Assembly: GCA_040512755.1 (NCBI GenBank)
Contig: JBEVEP010000082.1
Location: forward strand, 1-9,126
Source: JBEVEP01 sp040512755
Lineage (GTDB): Bacteria; Pseudomonadota; Alphaproteobacteria; Rhizobiales; Rhizobiaceae
Length of the DNA: 9,126 bases
Reading direction: 5' to 3'
The translations under genes were made by a program, and so were the position numbers. The notes beneath the pieces are model-generated. The model did not search any database, had not been told where the DNA came from, and was given only the letters and a program-made list of their open reading frames with translations. Shown one piece after another: positions 1 through 7,738 of the stretch (its first letter is position 1; the number at the start of each line of letters is the position of its first letter).

Positions 1-1
1 G

Positions 2-1351
2 CTGCTGATTGAAGATGACCCTGCTGTGCTGCTCGGCACACAGCAGACGCTCCAACTCGCAGGCTTTGAGGTCGAGCCGTTCGCCGACGCCGAGTCGGCT
101 ATCCCGAGCATCGTTCCCGGTGTGCCCGCGATCGTCGTCTGCGACGTTAAGTTGCCTGGACTGGATGGCATGGGCCTGCTTGTGAGGGCGCAATCAATCG
201 ACAGAGATCTCGCAGTCATTCTGATTACGGGTCATGGCGACGTCGCCATGGCAGTGAACGCCATGCGGCTGGGCGCCTACGACTTCGTGGAAAAGCCCTT
301 CCCGCCCGACCGATTGGTCGAAATGGCGACGCGAGCGGCTGAAAAACGCCGCCTCATCCTCCAGGTCAGAGCGCTGCGGGCCCAGCTCGCCGATCAATGC
401 GGCATCGAGGCGTCAATTATCGGCAGTTCGTCGGCGATCCGGCGCGTGCGACAGTTCGTTCTCGATCTGGCGGGTCCACCCGCGAACGTCCTCATTCAAG
501 GAGAAACGGGAACCGGCAAGGAGTTGATTGCCCGCAGTCTGCACCAGCACAGCCCGCGAAGCTCGAAGCCGTTCGTGGCCGTCAATTGCGGTAGCGTACC
601 AGAACAGCTGTTCGAGAGCGAGATGTTCGGCCACGAGCCCGGTTCATTCACCGACGCATCGCACCGCCACATTGGGAAGTTTCAGCATGCCCACGGCGGC
701 ACGCTGTTTCTCGACGAAATCGAAAGTATGCCAGCGGGATTACAAGTTAAGCTCTTGCGCGTCCTGCAGGATCAAAAAATCGAGCGGTTGGGATCGAATG
801 AATCGTTGACTGTGGACGTGCGCGTCATCACGGCGAGTAAGGAAAGCCTGAAGCAGCTTGCCGAAGAGGGGCACTTTCGCACGGACCTGCTCTATCGTCT
901 CAACGTCGCGGTGCTGGACATTCCACCGTTGCGGGATCGCACGGAGGACATTCCACTGCTGTTCGAGCATTTCGTTGTCGACGCCGCGCGCCGCCACAAC
1001 AAGCTCATGCCGGTCATCACCGCGTCGCAGCTCAACGAATTGATGAGTCATAACTGGCCGGGAAATGTCCGCGAGCTGCGTAACGTCGCTGACCGCTTCG
1101 TGCTCGGATTGTTGGATGATTCGGTCGGCGTTTTGTCCGAACGGAAGCTTCAAAGAATCTCGCTCGGCGATCAGATCAATCGATTTGAACGCGTGCTGAT
1201 CGAAAATGCACTGGCCGAGCACCACGGCAATGCAACACTGGTTTGTCGGACTTTGAGAATTCCGAAGCGAACCCTTTACGACAAGATGCGGAAGCTCGGC
1301 CTTTCGACCGAAGGGTTCCACGCTTCAGACACTCGAGGGAGACGGTCGTGA
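2..1351 (+). CDS. dctD: DctD-like sigma54-dependent response regulator, 5' partial, variant GAFTGA loop
   Basis: NtrC-family transcriptional activator, cut by the window edge. The frame is open from base 2 and its first residues (LLIEDDPAVLLGTQQ) align with residues 8 onward of the DctD at 6372, so about seven residues are missing and the GTG at 26 is not the true start. Visible order: receiver domain with acidic pair and phospho-acceptor Asp at 143-145 (CDVKLPG) and Lys in EKPF; AAA+ domain with Walker A GETGTGK (500-520) and Walker B LFLDE; a C-terminal Fis-type helix-turn-helix ending RTLYDKMRKLGL. The odd feature is the sigma54-contact loop, GSFTDA at 641-658, where the family has GAFTGA. 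The gene lies 103 bases upstream of cydA on the same strand. Family assignment is firm. That it regulates dicarboxylate transport is inferred from similarity, and the altered loop makes sigma54 activation uncertain. Confidence 0.9.
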   Translation: MLIEDDPAVLLGTQQTLQLAGFEVEPFADAESAIPSIVPGVPAIVVCDVKLPGLDGMGLLVRAQSIDRDLAVILITGHGDVAMAVNAMRLGAYDFVEKPFPPDRLVEMATRAAEKRRLILQVRALRAQLADQCGIEASIIGSSSAIRRVRQFVLDLAGPPANVLIQGETGTGKELIARSLHQHSPRSSKPFVAVNCGSVPEQLFESEMFGHEPGSFTDASHRHIGKFQHAHGGTLFLDEIESMPAGLQVKLLRVLQDQKIERLGSNESLTVDVRVITASKESLKQLAEEGHFRTDLLYRLNVAVLDIPPLRDRTEDIPLLFEHFVVDAARRHNKLMPVITASQLNELMSHNWPGNVRELRNVADRFVLGLLDDSVGVLSERKLQRISLGDQINRFERVLIENALAEHHGNATLVCRTLRIPKRTLYDKMRKLGLSTEGFHASDTRGRRS

Positions 1352-1454
1352 ATGTGCTGGTCGGCAACCAGTCGGAGGCCTTGCCCGATGGGTGTCGGTC
1401 CGAGCCACATCGAACTGGGCATAGAGCCTGGCCGATGCACGTAGGGGACGCGCG

Positions 1455-2878
1455 ATGACGCTCGACCCTGTGCTGCTGTCTCGACTCCAATTCTTCTGGG
1501 TCATCTCGTTTCACATCCTGCTTCCGGCATTCACGGTCGGGCTGGCTTGCTATATCGCCGTACTCGAGTCGCTCTACCTGAAGACCGGCGATCACACTTA
1601 CTTCCGCGTCTCCGTCTTCTGGACCAAAATCTTCGCGGTTTCGTTTGGCCTTGGAGTGGTTTCCGGCATTGTCATGCCGTTTCAGTTTGGCACCAATTGG
1701 AGCCGTTTCTCGGATGCGGCCGCCAATGTTATCGGCCCGCTGATGGCTTACGAGGGCCTCACCGCCTTTTTCCTCGAAGCGAGCTTCCTCGGCGTTTTGC
1801 TGTTCGGCCGCAAATTGGTGCCGCCCTGGGCGCACTGTTTCGCGGCCGCCATGGTTGCCGTTGGCACTCTCTTTTCCTCGTTCTGGATCTTGGCGCTAAA
1901 TTCGTGGATGCAAACTCCGGCTGGGTACGAGATTATCGATGGCCGGTTCCATGCAGTTGACTGGATTGCTGTCATCTTCAATCCGTTTTTCCCTTTCGGA
2001 TTTCACACACTGTTACAGCCTTTCTGGTGACGACCGGCTTCGTCGTCGTCGGTGTAGCCGCGTATTATCTTCGGCGCGAGCGTGCCACGGTCGAGGCGCG
2101 CAAGATGCTGTCGATGACGCTGTGGCTGCTTACCTTCCTGGTGCCGCTCCAGGTCGCCATTGGTGATCTGCATGGTCTCAACACCTTTCACTATCAGCCT
2201 GCCAAGCTCGCTGCCATGGAGGGGCATTGGGAGACACGGTCGGGGGCGCCGTTCGTCATTGTTGGCTGGCCCGATCAAGAGGCCGAGGTCACGCGATGGG
2301 CAATCGAGGTGCCGTACCTCGGCAGCCTCATCTTGACCCACACGCTGGACGGCACGGTACGCGGATTGAAGGAGTGGCCGCGCGAAGACAGGCCGCCGCC
2401 GGCGATCGTCTTCTGGTCATTTCGCGTGATGGTCGGCATCGGAATGCTGATGATGCTGGTCGTTGTCCTTGCGAACTGGTTGCGCTGGAACAATCGACTT
2501 TACGACACCGTCTGGTTCCTGCGCGTGTGCGAGGCTTGCCTCCCGCTTGGCTTTGTCGCCGTGATTGCCGGATGGATCACGACAGAGGTTGGACGCCAGC
2601 CTTGGGTGATCTACGGCCTGATGCGCACTAAGGACGCAGTGACCCCATCGTTGGCCGGCTCCGACGTCTTGGTCTCGCTCATCATTTACATGATCGTCTA
2701 CCTCGTCGTTTACCCTGTGACCCTCTACTACATGATCGGTCTCGTGCGTGCCGGTCCCGAGATCGAGGAGGAACCGGATCGGCCGATCGAAGGGCTGCAG
2801 CGACCGTTGCCGGCCCGTGCCGCGGCCGGCGCGGCGGGGCGCCCCGGTACTCCCATTATCGCGGAGCCTCGCCCATGA
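1455..2878 (+). CDS. cydA: Cytochrome bd (CIO-type) ubiquinol oxidase subunit I, frameshifted
   Basis: Subunit I of the membrane quinol oxidase that reduces O2 to water; it carries hemes b558, b595 and d. ATG at 1455 follows AGGGGA (1443-1448). The start frame stops at 2028-2030. The rest of the protein continues in the -1 frame to 2878. Joining them at 1988-1994 gives 474 residues, a normal family length. Expected ligands fit: His20 (b595 type), Glu100 and Glu108 (YEGLTAFFLEASF), His185 (RISHTVTAF, b558), the quinol loop YQPAKLAAMEGHWET near 248-261 with Lys251 and Glu256, Met326 in FWSFRVM, and GRQPW at 380-384. The short Q-loop indicates the CIO type. The break precedes His185, so neither half alone is a plausible oxidase subunit. 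A GTG at 2027 overlaps the stop, but a restart there would still lack that helix start. cydB follows with an ATGA overlap. No cydX or cydDC is visible next to it. Confidence 0.93.
1988..1994 (+). other. Frameshift point in cydA; T-TTC-CCT heptamer
   Basis: The 0-frame codons TTC (1989-1991) and CCT (1992-1994) preceded by T have the X-XXY-YYZ form of a -1 slippery site. A -1 shift here gives NPFFPFRISH, which reads smoothly into the downstream cydA frame. The same result follows from one base missing in the T5-C3-T3 run at 1986-1996. I see no obvious downstream stem-loop and only a weak upstream Shine-Dalgarno-like element, so a missing base is the more likely explanation. Confidence 0.75.
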
Positions 2879-3885
2879 TGCCGCTCGACTTCGTGCCATT
2901 GTGGACGTTGATCCTGGGATTTGGCGTCTTCATGTATGTGCTCATGGATGGATTCGATCTCGGCGTGGGCATCTTGTTCCGGCGAGCCCCGAACGATGCA
3001 GCCCGCGACATCATGATGAACTCGGTGGCACCGATCTGGGACGGCAACGAGACTTGGCTCGTGCTGGGCGGCGTCGCGCTGCTTGCCGCTTTCCCGCTCG
3101 CGTTCGCTATCATTCTGCCGGCGGTCTACTTCCCGATCCTGATCATGCTGATGGCACTCATCTTTCGCGGCATCGCGTTCGAGTTGCGCTTCAAGGCTTC
3201 GCCCCAATCGAAGCATCGCTGGGATGCGGCTTTTCACTATGGCTCCCTGGTTGCCACGCTCGCACAAGGTTTTTTGCTTGGCGCATTCGTGCAGGGGTTC
3301 CGGGTCGATGGCCGCTTCTTCGCCGGCGGTTCGTTTGATTGGTTGACGCCGTTCTCGGTCCTGACCGCGATCAGTCTGGTGTTGGGCTATGCACTGCTCG
3401 GGGCGACTTGGCTGATCATGAAGACAGAAGGCGTCTTGCAGGATTGGGCGCGCGCGCAAGCCCGATGGCTGATGGGGGTCGTCCTCGTCTGCGTCGGCAT
3501 CGTGAGCGTGTGGACCCCATTTCTCGAGCCCCAGATCTGGGCGCGTTGGTTTTCGTGGCCCAATATCGCGCTGCTAAGCCCCGTTCCGATCATATCGATC
3601 TGGCTTGCCCTCTGGGTCTGGCGTTCAATCGACCGTCGTGCCGAATTTCTGCCTTTTCTCGGCACAATCGCGCTGTTCACGATGGGCTATCTCGGGCTCG
3701 TAATCAGTCTCTGGCCGAACATTGTACCCCATTCGGTAAGTCTGTGGGATGCGGCCGCCGCCCCTCGCTCGCAGGCGTTTCTCCTCGTCGGCACGCTTTT
3801 TCTGCTGCCGGTAATCGTCGGATATACGGCGTGGTCTTATTGGGTCTTCCGCGGCAAGGTTCGTGCCGGGGCGGGCTATCACTAG
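2875..3885 (+). CDS. cydB: Cytochrome bd ubiquinol oxidase subunit II
   Basis: Partner of CydA in the heterodimeric bd oxidase; an integral inner-membrane protein of 336 residues, normal for the family. ATG at 2875 overlaps the cydA stop (ATGA), with GGAG at 2863-2866 as ribosome binding site; ATG at 2878 is a possible alternative. Hallmarks: DGFDLGVG at 25-32 in the first helix, WDGNETWLV at 55-63, FRGIAFE at 97-103, several long hydrophobic segments consistent with eight to nine helices, and the typical C-terminal GYTAWSYWVFRGKV. The gene appears intact, unlike cydA, so selection on the operon may persist or the cydA lesion may be recent or artefactual. No small third subunit follows directly, and no terminator with a T-tract is evident after the stop. 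Confidence 0.95.
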   Translation: MMPLDFVPLWTLILGFGVFMYVLMDGFDLGVGILFRRAPNDAARDIMMNSVAPIWDGNETWLVLGGVALLAAFPLAFAIILPAVYFPILIMLMALIFRGIAFELRFKASPQSKHRWDAAFHYGSLVATLAQGFLLGAFVQGFRVDGRFFAGGSFDWLTPFSVLTAISLVLGYALLGATWLIMKTEGVLQDWARAQARWLMGVVLVCVGIVSVWTPFLEPQIWARWFSWPNIALLSPVPIISIWLALWVWRSIDRRAEFLPFLGTIALFTMGYLGLVISLWPNIVPHSVSLWDAAAAPRSQAFLLVGTLFLLPVIVGYTAWSYWVFRGKVRAGAGYH

Positions 3886-3948
3886 TCTAAGGCGGTAATC
3901 ATAAAATCGGGATTGTCCGGGCTACACTGACAAGAGCGGAGTACGGCG

Positions 3949-4127
3949 ATGAAAGTTCGATTGACAGTCGAGCGTGACGGAACGCCACTTTTCAGCACGA
4001 TATTCGAAGTGACGAATGGCGATATTACCGTTGGACGCCAGCGGCTCTGAATGTGTTTCACCGTCAGTATCCCGACATATCGCTTCTTGATGAGGGCGTT
4101 CGGATCAAGTTTGACACGGCAGACTGA
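3949..4127 (+). pseudogene. Small hypothetical gene split by a one-base shift
   Basis: ATG at 3949 has a good ribosome binding site (GGAG, 3938-3941). The start frame gives MKVRLTVERDGTPLF and on to a stop at 4048-4050, 33 residues. The overlapping frame beginning near GAA 4014 reads EWRYYRWTPAALNVF, then HRQYPDISLLDEGVRIKFD, stopping at 4125-4127. The two halves join naturally around 4011-4019 if one base is missing (EVT then EWRYY), giving roughly 59-60 residues. The joined product has no membrane segment and mixed charged and hydrophobic composition, so it is probably a small cytoplasmic protein. I do not recognise its function. It lies 63 bases after cydB. An antisense open frame covers 3882-4154 but has no convincing start signal or family features. 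Confidence 0.55.
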
Positions 4128-4471
4128 AGAATCGGCATAATGGTCGCATGCCATTGGTGGAAACTCGCCAACCTGCCACCTGCCTGATCGGATTGGAAGC
4201 CTTCGTCGGCGCGCATCATCTCAGTCGGAAGCTTGATGCTTGGTCACGACTTGGCGGTCACAGGCTATCGCAGCACCGCTGTTGCTAGAGGTCGCAAAGG
4301 TTGCTGGAACTCCAAGGCCGAAAGGCTCAGAATGAGCAAATGTCTCCCACTCCCGAAAGAGCAAACCTCCGTGCGTTAATGTGCACCTTCTATTTGCTCG
4401 CGAACGCTCAATTGTAGTCTAAGCTTCATTGTCTGGACCTTAGACGTAATCCCCAAGTACCAGGGAGGTCC
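4128..4471 (+). other. Leader region upstream of dctB, no gene seen
   Basis: About 340 bases without a supported gene. A short frame (ATG near 4339 to TAG, about 25 codons) has no recognisable content. There is an imperfect stem TTGGTG/CGCCAA at 4154-4171 with a six-base loop and no T-tract. A possible -24/-12 element lies at 4133-4148 (separate entry). The stretch before the dctB ribosome binding site is AT-richer (around 4370-4450), consistent with a promoter zone, but no clear -35/-10 pair could be assigned. Confidence 0.4.
4133..4148 (+). promoter_or_regulatory. Possible sigma54 (-24/-12) element
   Basis: CGGCAT-aatgg-TCGCA has the invariant GG (4134-4135) and GC (4146-4147) at the required ten-base spacing and matches about 8 of 11 positions of TGGCAC-N5-TTGCA. 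It would start transcription near 4159, about 310 bases before dctB. The first T and the TT of the -12 element are imperfect, and dctB genes are usually not sigma54-dependent, so this is a weak candidate. Confidence 0.2.
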
Positions 4472-6406
4472 ATGGAAAACACGGCACAGCAGCGACCTGG
4501 TCGTCCGGCGGCCGCGGGGCTCATGCCGACGATGTTATCAATGAAGCCGGCCAGCCTGGCGCATCAAATCTGGTTTTGGATTGGGTTTGCAGCGATCACG
4601 GCTGCAATTCTTACTTCTGCTTACGTGGCGGCCGACCGCCTTGGTCACGAACGCCTGCGCCGAGAAGGCTTGCATCGGCTTGAGCTCTCTGCGGCTGCTC
4701 TCGAAAGCGAATTGGCAAAATATGACTTTCTACCAGATCTACTGACCCTTGAACGCGACGTCATTCTTCTGTTGCGGAATCCCACCGATTCGAACCTAGT
4801 GCGCGCGGTGAACGACCGGCTGGAGGGCATCAATCAGGCAACGCATACCTCGGTCTTGTATATCCTAGATAACAATGGAATTGCTCTTGCCTCCAGCAAC
4901 TGGAACGAAGAAGCCAGTTTCGTAGGAGTCGACTTGTCCTACCGCCCCTACTTCCAGGAGGCGATGCAGCACGGGAGCGGCCGATTTTACGCGATCGGCA
5001 CCACCAGCGGGATCCCAGGCTTTTTTTTCGCTCGCGCGTTGCGCGACGGCGAACGTACGCTGGGTGTCGGGGCGCTCAAAGTGAGTATCGACCACTTGGA
5101 GCGGACCTGGGCAGGCACCACCGATGTCGTGCTCGCTGCCGATGCTAACGGCGTCATTTTTCTTTCATCAAATCCAGAATGGAGGTTCCACACCCTGGGC
5201 CCATTGCTGCCCGCTGCCGCCCAACGGATCGCAAAGACCCAGCAGTATTGGAACGTGCAATTGACGCCTCTGCGCGCCGAGGTGAAAAAGGTTTTCGCCG
5301 ATGGCGCCCGGGCAATGAGCGTCGACGCGAACGCCGGGGGGTGGCAACCCGATTCGGACTACCTGGAACTAAGACATCCAGTCCCAGAGGCGGGCTGGAA
5401 CCTGATACTACTCTCCAGTCGTCGCTCCGTTCACGAACTGCGCCAACTCGCTGTCGTTCTCGCCGGGTTACTGTCAGCATTCCTGCTGCTCCTGATCCTC
5501 TATGCCCGCCAACGCAGACTGTTCGTAGCGCAAAGTCTGGCCGCGAAAGAAGCTCTCGAACGCACCAACGACGCTCTCGAAAGAAAAGTAACGGAGCGCA
5601 CGACCGATCTAGTCACTACCAACAGGCAGTTGCAACGCGAAATGAGCGAGCGCCGGCGGGCCGAGGAAGGATTGGTCCAGGCAGGCAAACTCGCTGCGCT
5701 CGGCCAGTTGGCGGCTGGAATCACCCATGAGCTCAATCAACCGCTCGCGGCTTTGCGGACGCTATCCGCCAATGCCGGCGTTTTTCTCCAACGCGGGCGG
5801 ATGAATGATGCTGTCAAGAATCTCGGGGTGATCGAAGAGTTGATTGATCGCATGGGCAAGATTACAGGCCAGCTCAAGGCGTTTGCTCGCAAGGATCCGG
5901 TTCAACGGCGACCCATTTCCTTGAAGCGGTCGATGGCGAACGCCCTTTTTTTGCTTAACCAAAGGGCTAACGAACAGCAGGTCGCAATTGCGGAAGAATG
6001 GCCCGGTCGGGACGTCTGGGTCTTCGGGGATTCCACGCGGTTGGAGCAGGTTATCGTCAATCTGGCGGCTAACGCCATGGACGCCATGGCCGGGGGGTCT
6101 CAACAGAGGATGACGATCCTAGTGACGGTAGTCGGCGAATGGGTGCAGATCGCGGTGCGTGATAATGGCCCTGGAATTCCACAGCATCATCTGCCGCGAC
6201 TATTCGAGCCGTTCTTTACGACCAAAGAGTCCGGCCGAGGTCTCGGCCTCGGTTTGGTGATTTCGATCGGTATCGCGCGCGAGCTCGGAGGAGATTTGAC
6301 CGCCGCGAACCGGCCGGAGGGGGGCGCGGAGTTCGTGCTTCGTTTGCAGCACGCACCCAAGGAGCTTCTGGATGCAGGACAATGTGAAGGTCATTCTCAT
6401 CGATGA
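4472..6406 (+). CDS. dctB: C4-dicarboxylate-type sensor histidine kinase DctB
   Basis: Inner-membrane sensor kinase of 644 residues, as expected for DctB. ATG at 4472 follows GGGAGG (4463-4468), at rather short spacing. Order: cytoplasmic N-terminus; first membrane span about 32-52; periplasmic double-PAS (dCache-like) sensor about 55-315 with DctB-type RPYF (158-161) and GTTSG (176-180) motifs; second span about 323-345; coiled coil about 355-405; dimerisation/phosphoacceptor region with His419 in GITHELNQPLAAL; N-box VIVNLAANAMDAM; G1 DNGPGIP (564-570); F-box FEPFFTTKE; G2 GRGLGLGL. All catalytic motifs are intact. It overlaps dctD by 35 bases, so the pair is co-translated. The known family role is sensing succinate, fumarate or malate and phosphorylating DctD. 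The actual ligand here is inferred, and no dctA lies in the window. Confidence 0.93.
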   Translation: MENTAQQRPGRPAAAGLMPTMLSMKPASLAHQIWFWIGFAAITAAILTSAYVAADRLGHERLRREGLHRLELSAAALESELAKYDFLPDLLTLERDVILLLRNPTDSNLVRAVNDRLEGINQATHTSVLYILDNNGIALASSNWNEEASFVGVDLSYRPYFQEAMQHGSGRFYAIGTTSGIPGFFFARALRDGERTLGVGALKVSIDHLERTWAGTTDVVLAADANGVIFLSSNPEWRFHTLGPLLPAAAQRIAKTQQYWNVQLTPLRAEVKKVFADGARAMSVDANAGGWQPDSDYLELRHPVPEAGWNLILLSSRRSVHELRQLAVVLAGLLSAFLLLLILYARQRRLFVAQSLAAKEALERTNDALERKVTERTTDLVTTNRQLQREMSERRRAEEGLVQAGKLAALGQLAAGITHELNQPLAALRTLSANAGVFLQRGRMNDAVKNLGVIEELIDRMGKITGQLKAFARKDPVQRRPISLKRSMANALFLLNQRANEQQVAIAEEWPGRDVWVFGDSTRLEQVIVNLAANAMDAMAGGSQQRMTILVTVVGEWVQIAVRDNGPGIPQHHLPRLFEPFFTTKESGRGLGLGLVISIGIARELGGDLTAANRPEGGAEFVLRLQHAPKELLDAGQCEGHSHR

Positions 6407-7730
6407 TGACAAGAGCGCTCGCCTAGGCACCGAACAGGCGCTTGAGCTGGCGGGACTCAAAGTCGACTCGTTTCCGTCTGCGTCGTTGGCCCTGCCTCAG
6501 ATCACACCCGCATCGAGCTTGATCGTTGTCTGCGACGTGCTGATGCGCGGTATGGATGGTTTGGAGCTGCAGCAGAGATTGCATCAATTGGATCCCGACA
6601 TGCCCGTCATTCTTATCACGGGGCATGGCGACGTAAGCATGGCCGTTACGGCCATGCGGCACGGGGCCTACGACTTCATCGAGAAGCCGTTTGCTCCCGA
6701 CCAACTCCTCGCTGCCGTCAGGCGCGCTGTCGAGAAGAGGAGACTGACGCTTGAACTCGATACCTTGCAAGCCAAACTGAAGAATAAGCAAGCGATCGCG
6801 ACCCGCATTCTTGGGATATCCGCCGCGGTGGATATGGTGCGTCGCACTGTGCTGGACCTCGCCGAGACCAATGCTGATGTGCTCATCGTCGGCGAGACCG
6901 GGACCGGAAAGGAGATTGTTGCACGTTGCCTTCACGATTTAAGTGGTCGGCGCCATGGACGCTTCGTTGCGGTCAACGGCGGTGCTTTGCCTGAGTCTTT
7001 GTTCGAAAGCGAGATTTTTGGTCACCAGCCTGGCGCATTCACGGGGGCCAAGGGGAAGCGAATGGGAAAACTGGAACATGCTCATGGTGGAACCTTCTTC
7101 CTCGACGAAATTGAGAGCATGCCGCTTGGTCTGCAGGTCAAGCTATTACGTGTCCTGCAAGAACGGACAGTCGAGCACTTAGGATCTAACGAAGTCATTC
7201 CTATCGACTGCAGGGTGGTGGCCGCAACGAAAGTCGATCTCCATGATTTAAGTTTCAAAGGCTACTTTCGTGCGGACCTTTACTACCGCCTGAACGTCGC
7301 GCCGGTCTTTCTACCGCCCCTGCGCGACCGTCGCGAGGATATCCCGCTCCTGTTTGAACATTTTGTGTTGGACGCCGCCATGCGATACGGCCGTCCGGCC
7401 CCGATCGTCAGCCGAACGCAGATCGGTGCATTAATGCGCTTTCAGTGGCCTGGTAATCTGCGCGAACTTCACAATGCCGCAGATCGATTCGTGCTGGGGC
7501 TTTCGGACGAAGCACTCGGCCTAGTGACGGTGGAAGAGCCGCTAACCGATCAAATCCGGCATTTTGAGCGCGCCCTAATTGAGGCTGAACTCCGAAAAAA
7601 CATGGGCGATGTGCTCGCGACAAGCGAGATGTTGAGCGTGCCGATCAAGACGCTCTATGATAAAATGCAACGGCATGGTATTTCTTCAGAGATGTACAAA
7701 GGGATGCATACTAAGAGTTTTCTGCGTTAG
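6372..7730 (+). CDS. dctD: C4-dicarboxylate response regulator DctD (sigma54 activator)
   Basis: Cognate regulator of the DctB encoded just upstream; 452 residues, normal length. ATG at 6372 lies inside the dctB 3' end, preceded by AAGGAG (6359-6364). Receiver domain 5-120: acidic Asp12/Asp13, phospho-acceptor Asp55, Thr83, Lys105 (EKPF). AAA+ domain about 145-380: Walker A GETGTGK 174-180, sigma54 loop GAFTGA 221-226, Walker B FFLDE 242-246, arginine-finger region LYYRLNV. C-terminal Fis-type helix-turn-helix about 411-434 (DVLATSEMLSVPIKTLYDKM). Everything needed for phosphorylation-dependent, ATP-driven activation of sigma54 promoters is present. It is a clear paralogue of the partial gene at 2-1351, but keeps the canonical GAFTGA. 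Target promoters are not visible here; in relatives the main target is dctA. Confidence 0.94.
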   Translation: MQDNVKVILIDDDKSARLGTEQALELAGLKVDSFPSASLALPQITPASSLIVVCDVLMRGMDGLELQQRLHQLDPDMPVILITGHGDVSMAVTAMRHGAYDFIEKPFAPDQLLAAVRRAVEKRRLTLELDTLQAKLKNKQAIATRILGISAAVDMVRRTVLDLAETNADVLIVGETGTGKEIVARCLHDLSGRRHGRFVAVNGGALPESLFESEIFGHQPGAFTGAKGKRMGKLEHAHGGTFFLDEIESMPLGLQVKLLRVLQERTVEHLGSNEVIPIDCRVVAATKVDLHDLSFKGYFRADLYYRLNVAPVFLPPLRDRREDIPLLFEHFVLDAAMRYGRPAPIVSRTQIGALMRFQWPGNLRELHNAADRFVLGLSDEALGLVTVEEPLTDQIRHFERALIEAELRKNMGDVLATSEMLSVPIKTLYDKMQRHGISSEMYKGMHTKSFLR

Positions 7731-7738
7731 AATTTGTT

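Noticed and set aside
26..28. GTG at 26 as the start of the first DctD-like gene
   Set aside because: The frame is open to base 2 and the upstream residues LLIEDDPA align with the receiver-domain start of the second DctD, so the true start lies outside the window.
1341..1361. GG-N10-GC spacing upstream of cydA as a sigma54 promoter
   Set aside because: Apart from the GG and GC pairs (1344-1345 and 1356-1357), almost no bases match the -24/-12 consensus.
1357..1371. CTGGT/ACCAG hairpin after the first dctD as terminator
   Set aside because: Only five base pairs and no following T-tract.
740..1835. Long minus-strand open frames (740-1321, 1176-1835)
   Set aside because: They lie antisense to dctD and cydA, show low-complexity Arg/His/Gln-rich translations and no domains.
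2027..2878. Second half of cydA as a separate coupled gene starting at GTG 2027
   Set aside because: It begins after the expected b558 histidine and lacks the first helices; the joined reading gives a normal CydA.
2728..3459. 243-codon minus-strand frame
   Set aside because: Antisense shadow of cydA and cydB in GC-rich DNA, with Gln/Arg/His-rich composition and no recognisable motif.
5179..5730. 183-codon plus-strand frame inside dctB
   Set aside because: Out-of-frame overlap with a fully conserved kinase; Arg/Ser/Pro-rich translation typical of a shadow frame.
6423..6935. 170-codon minus-strand frame inside dctD
   Set aside because: Antisense to the conserved receiver and AAA+ domains and without family features.
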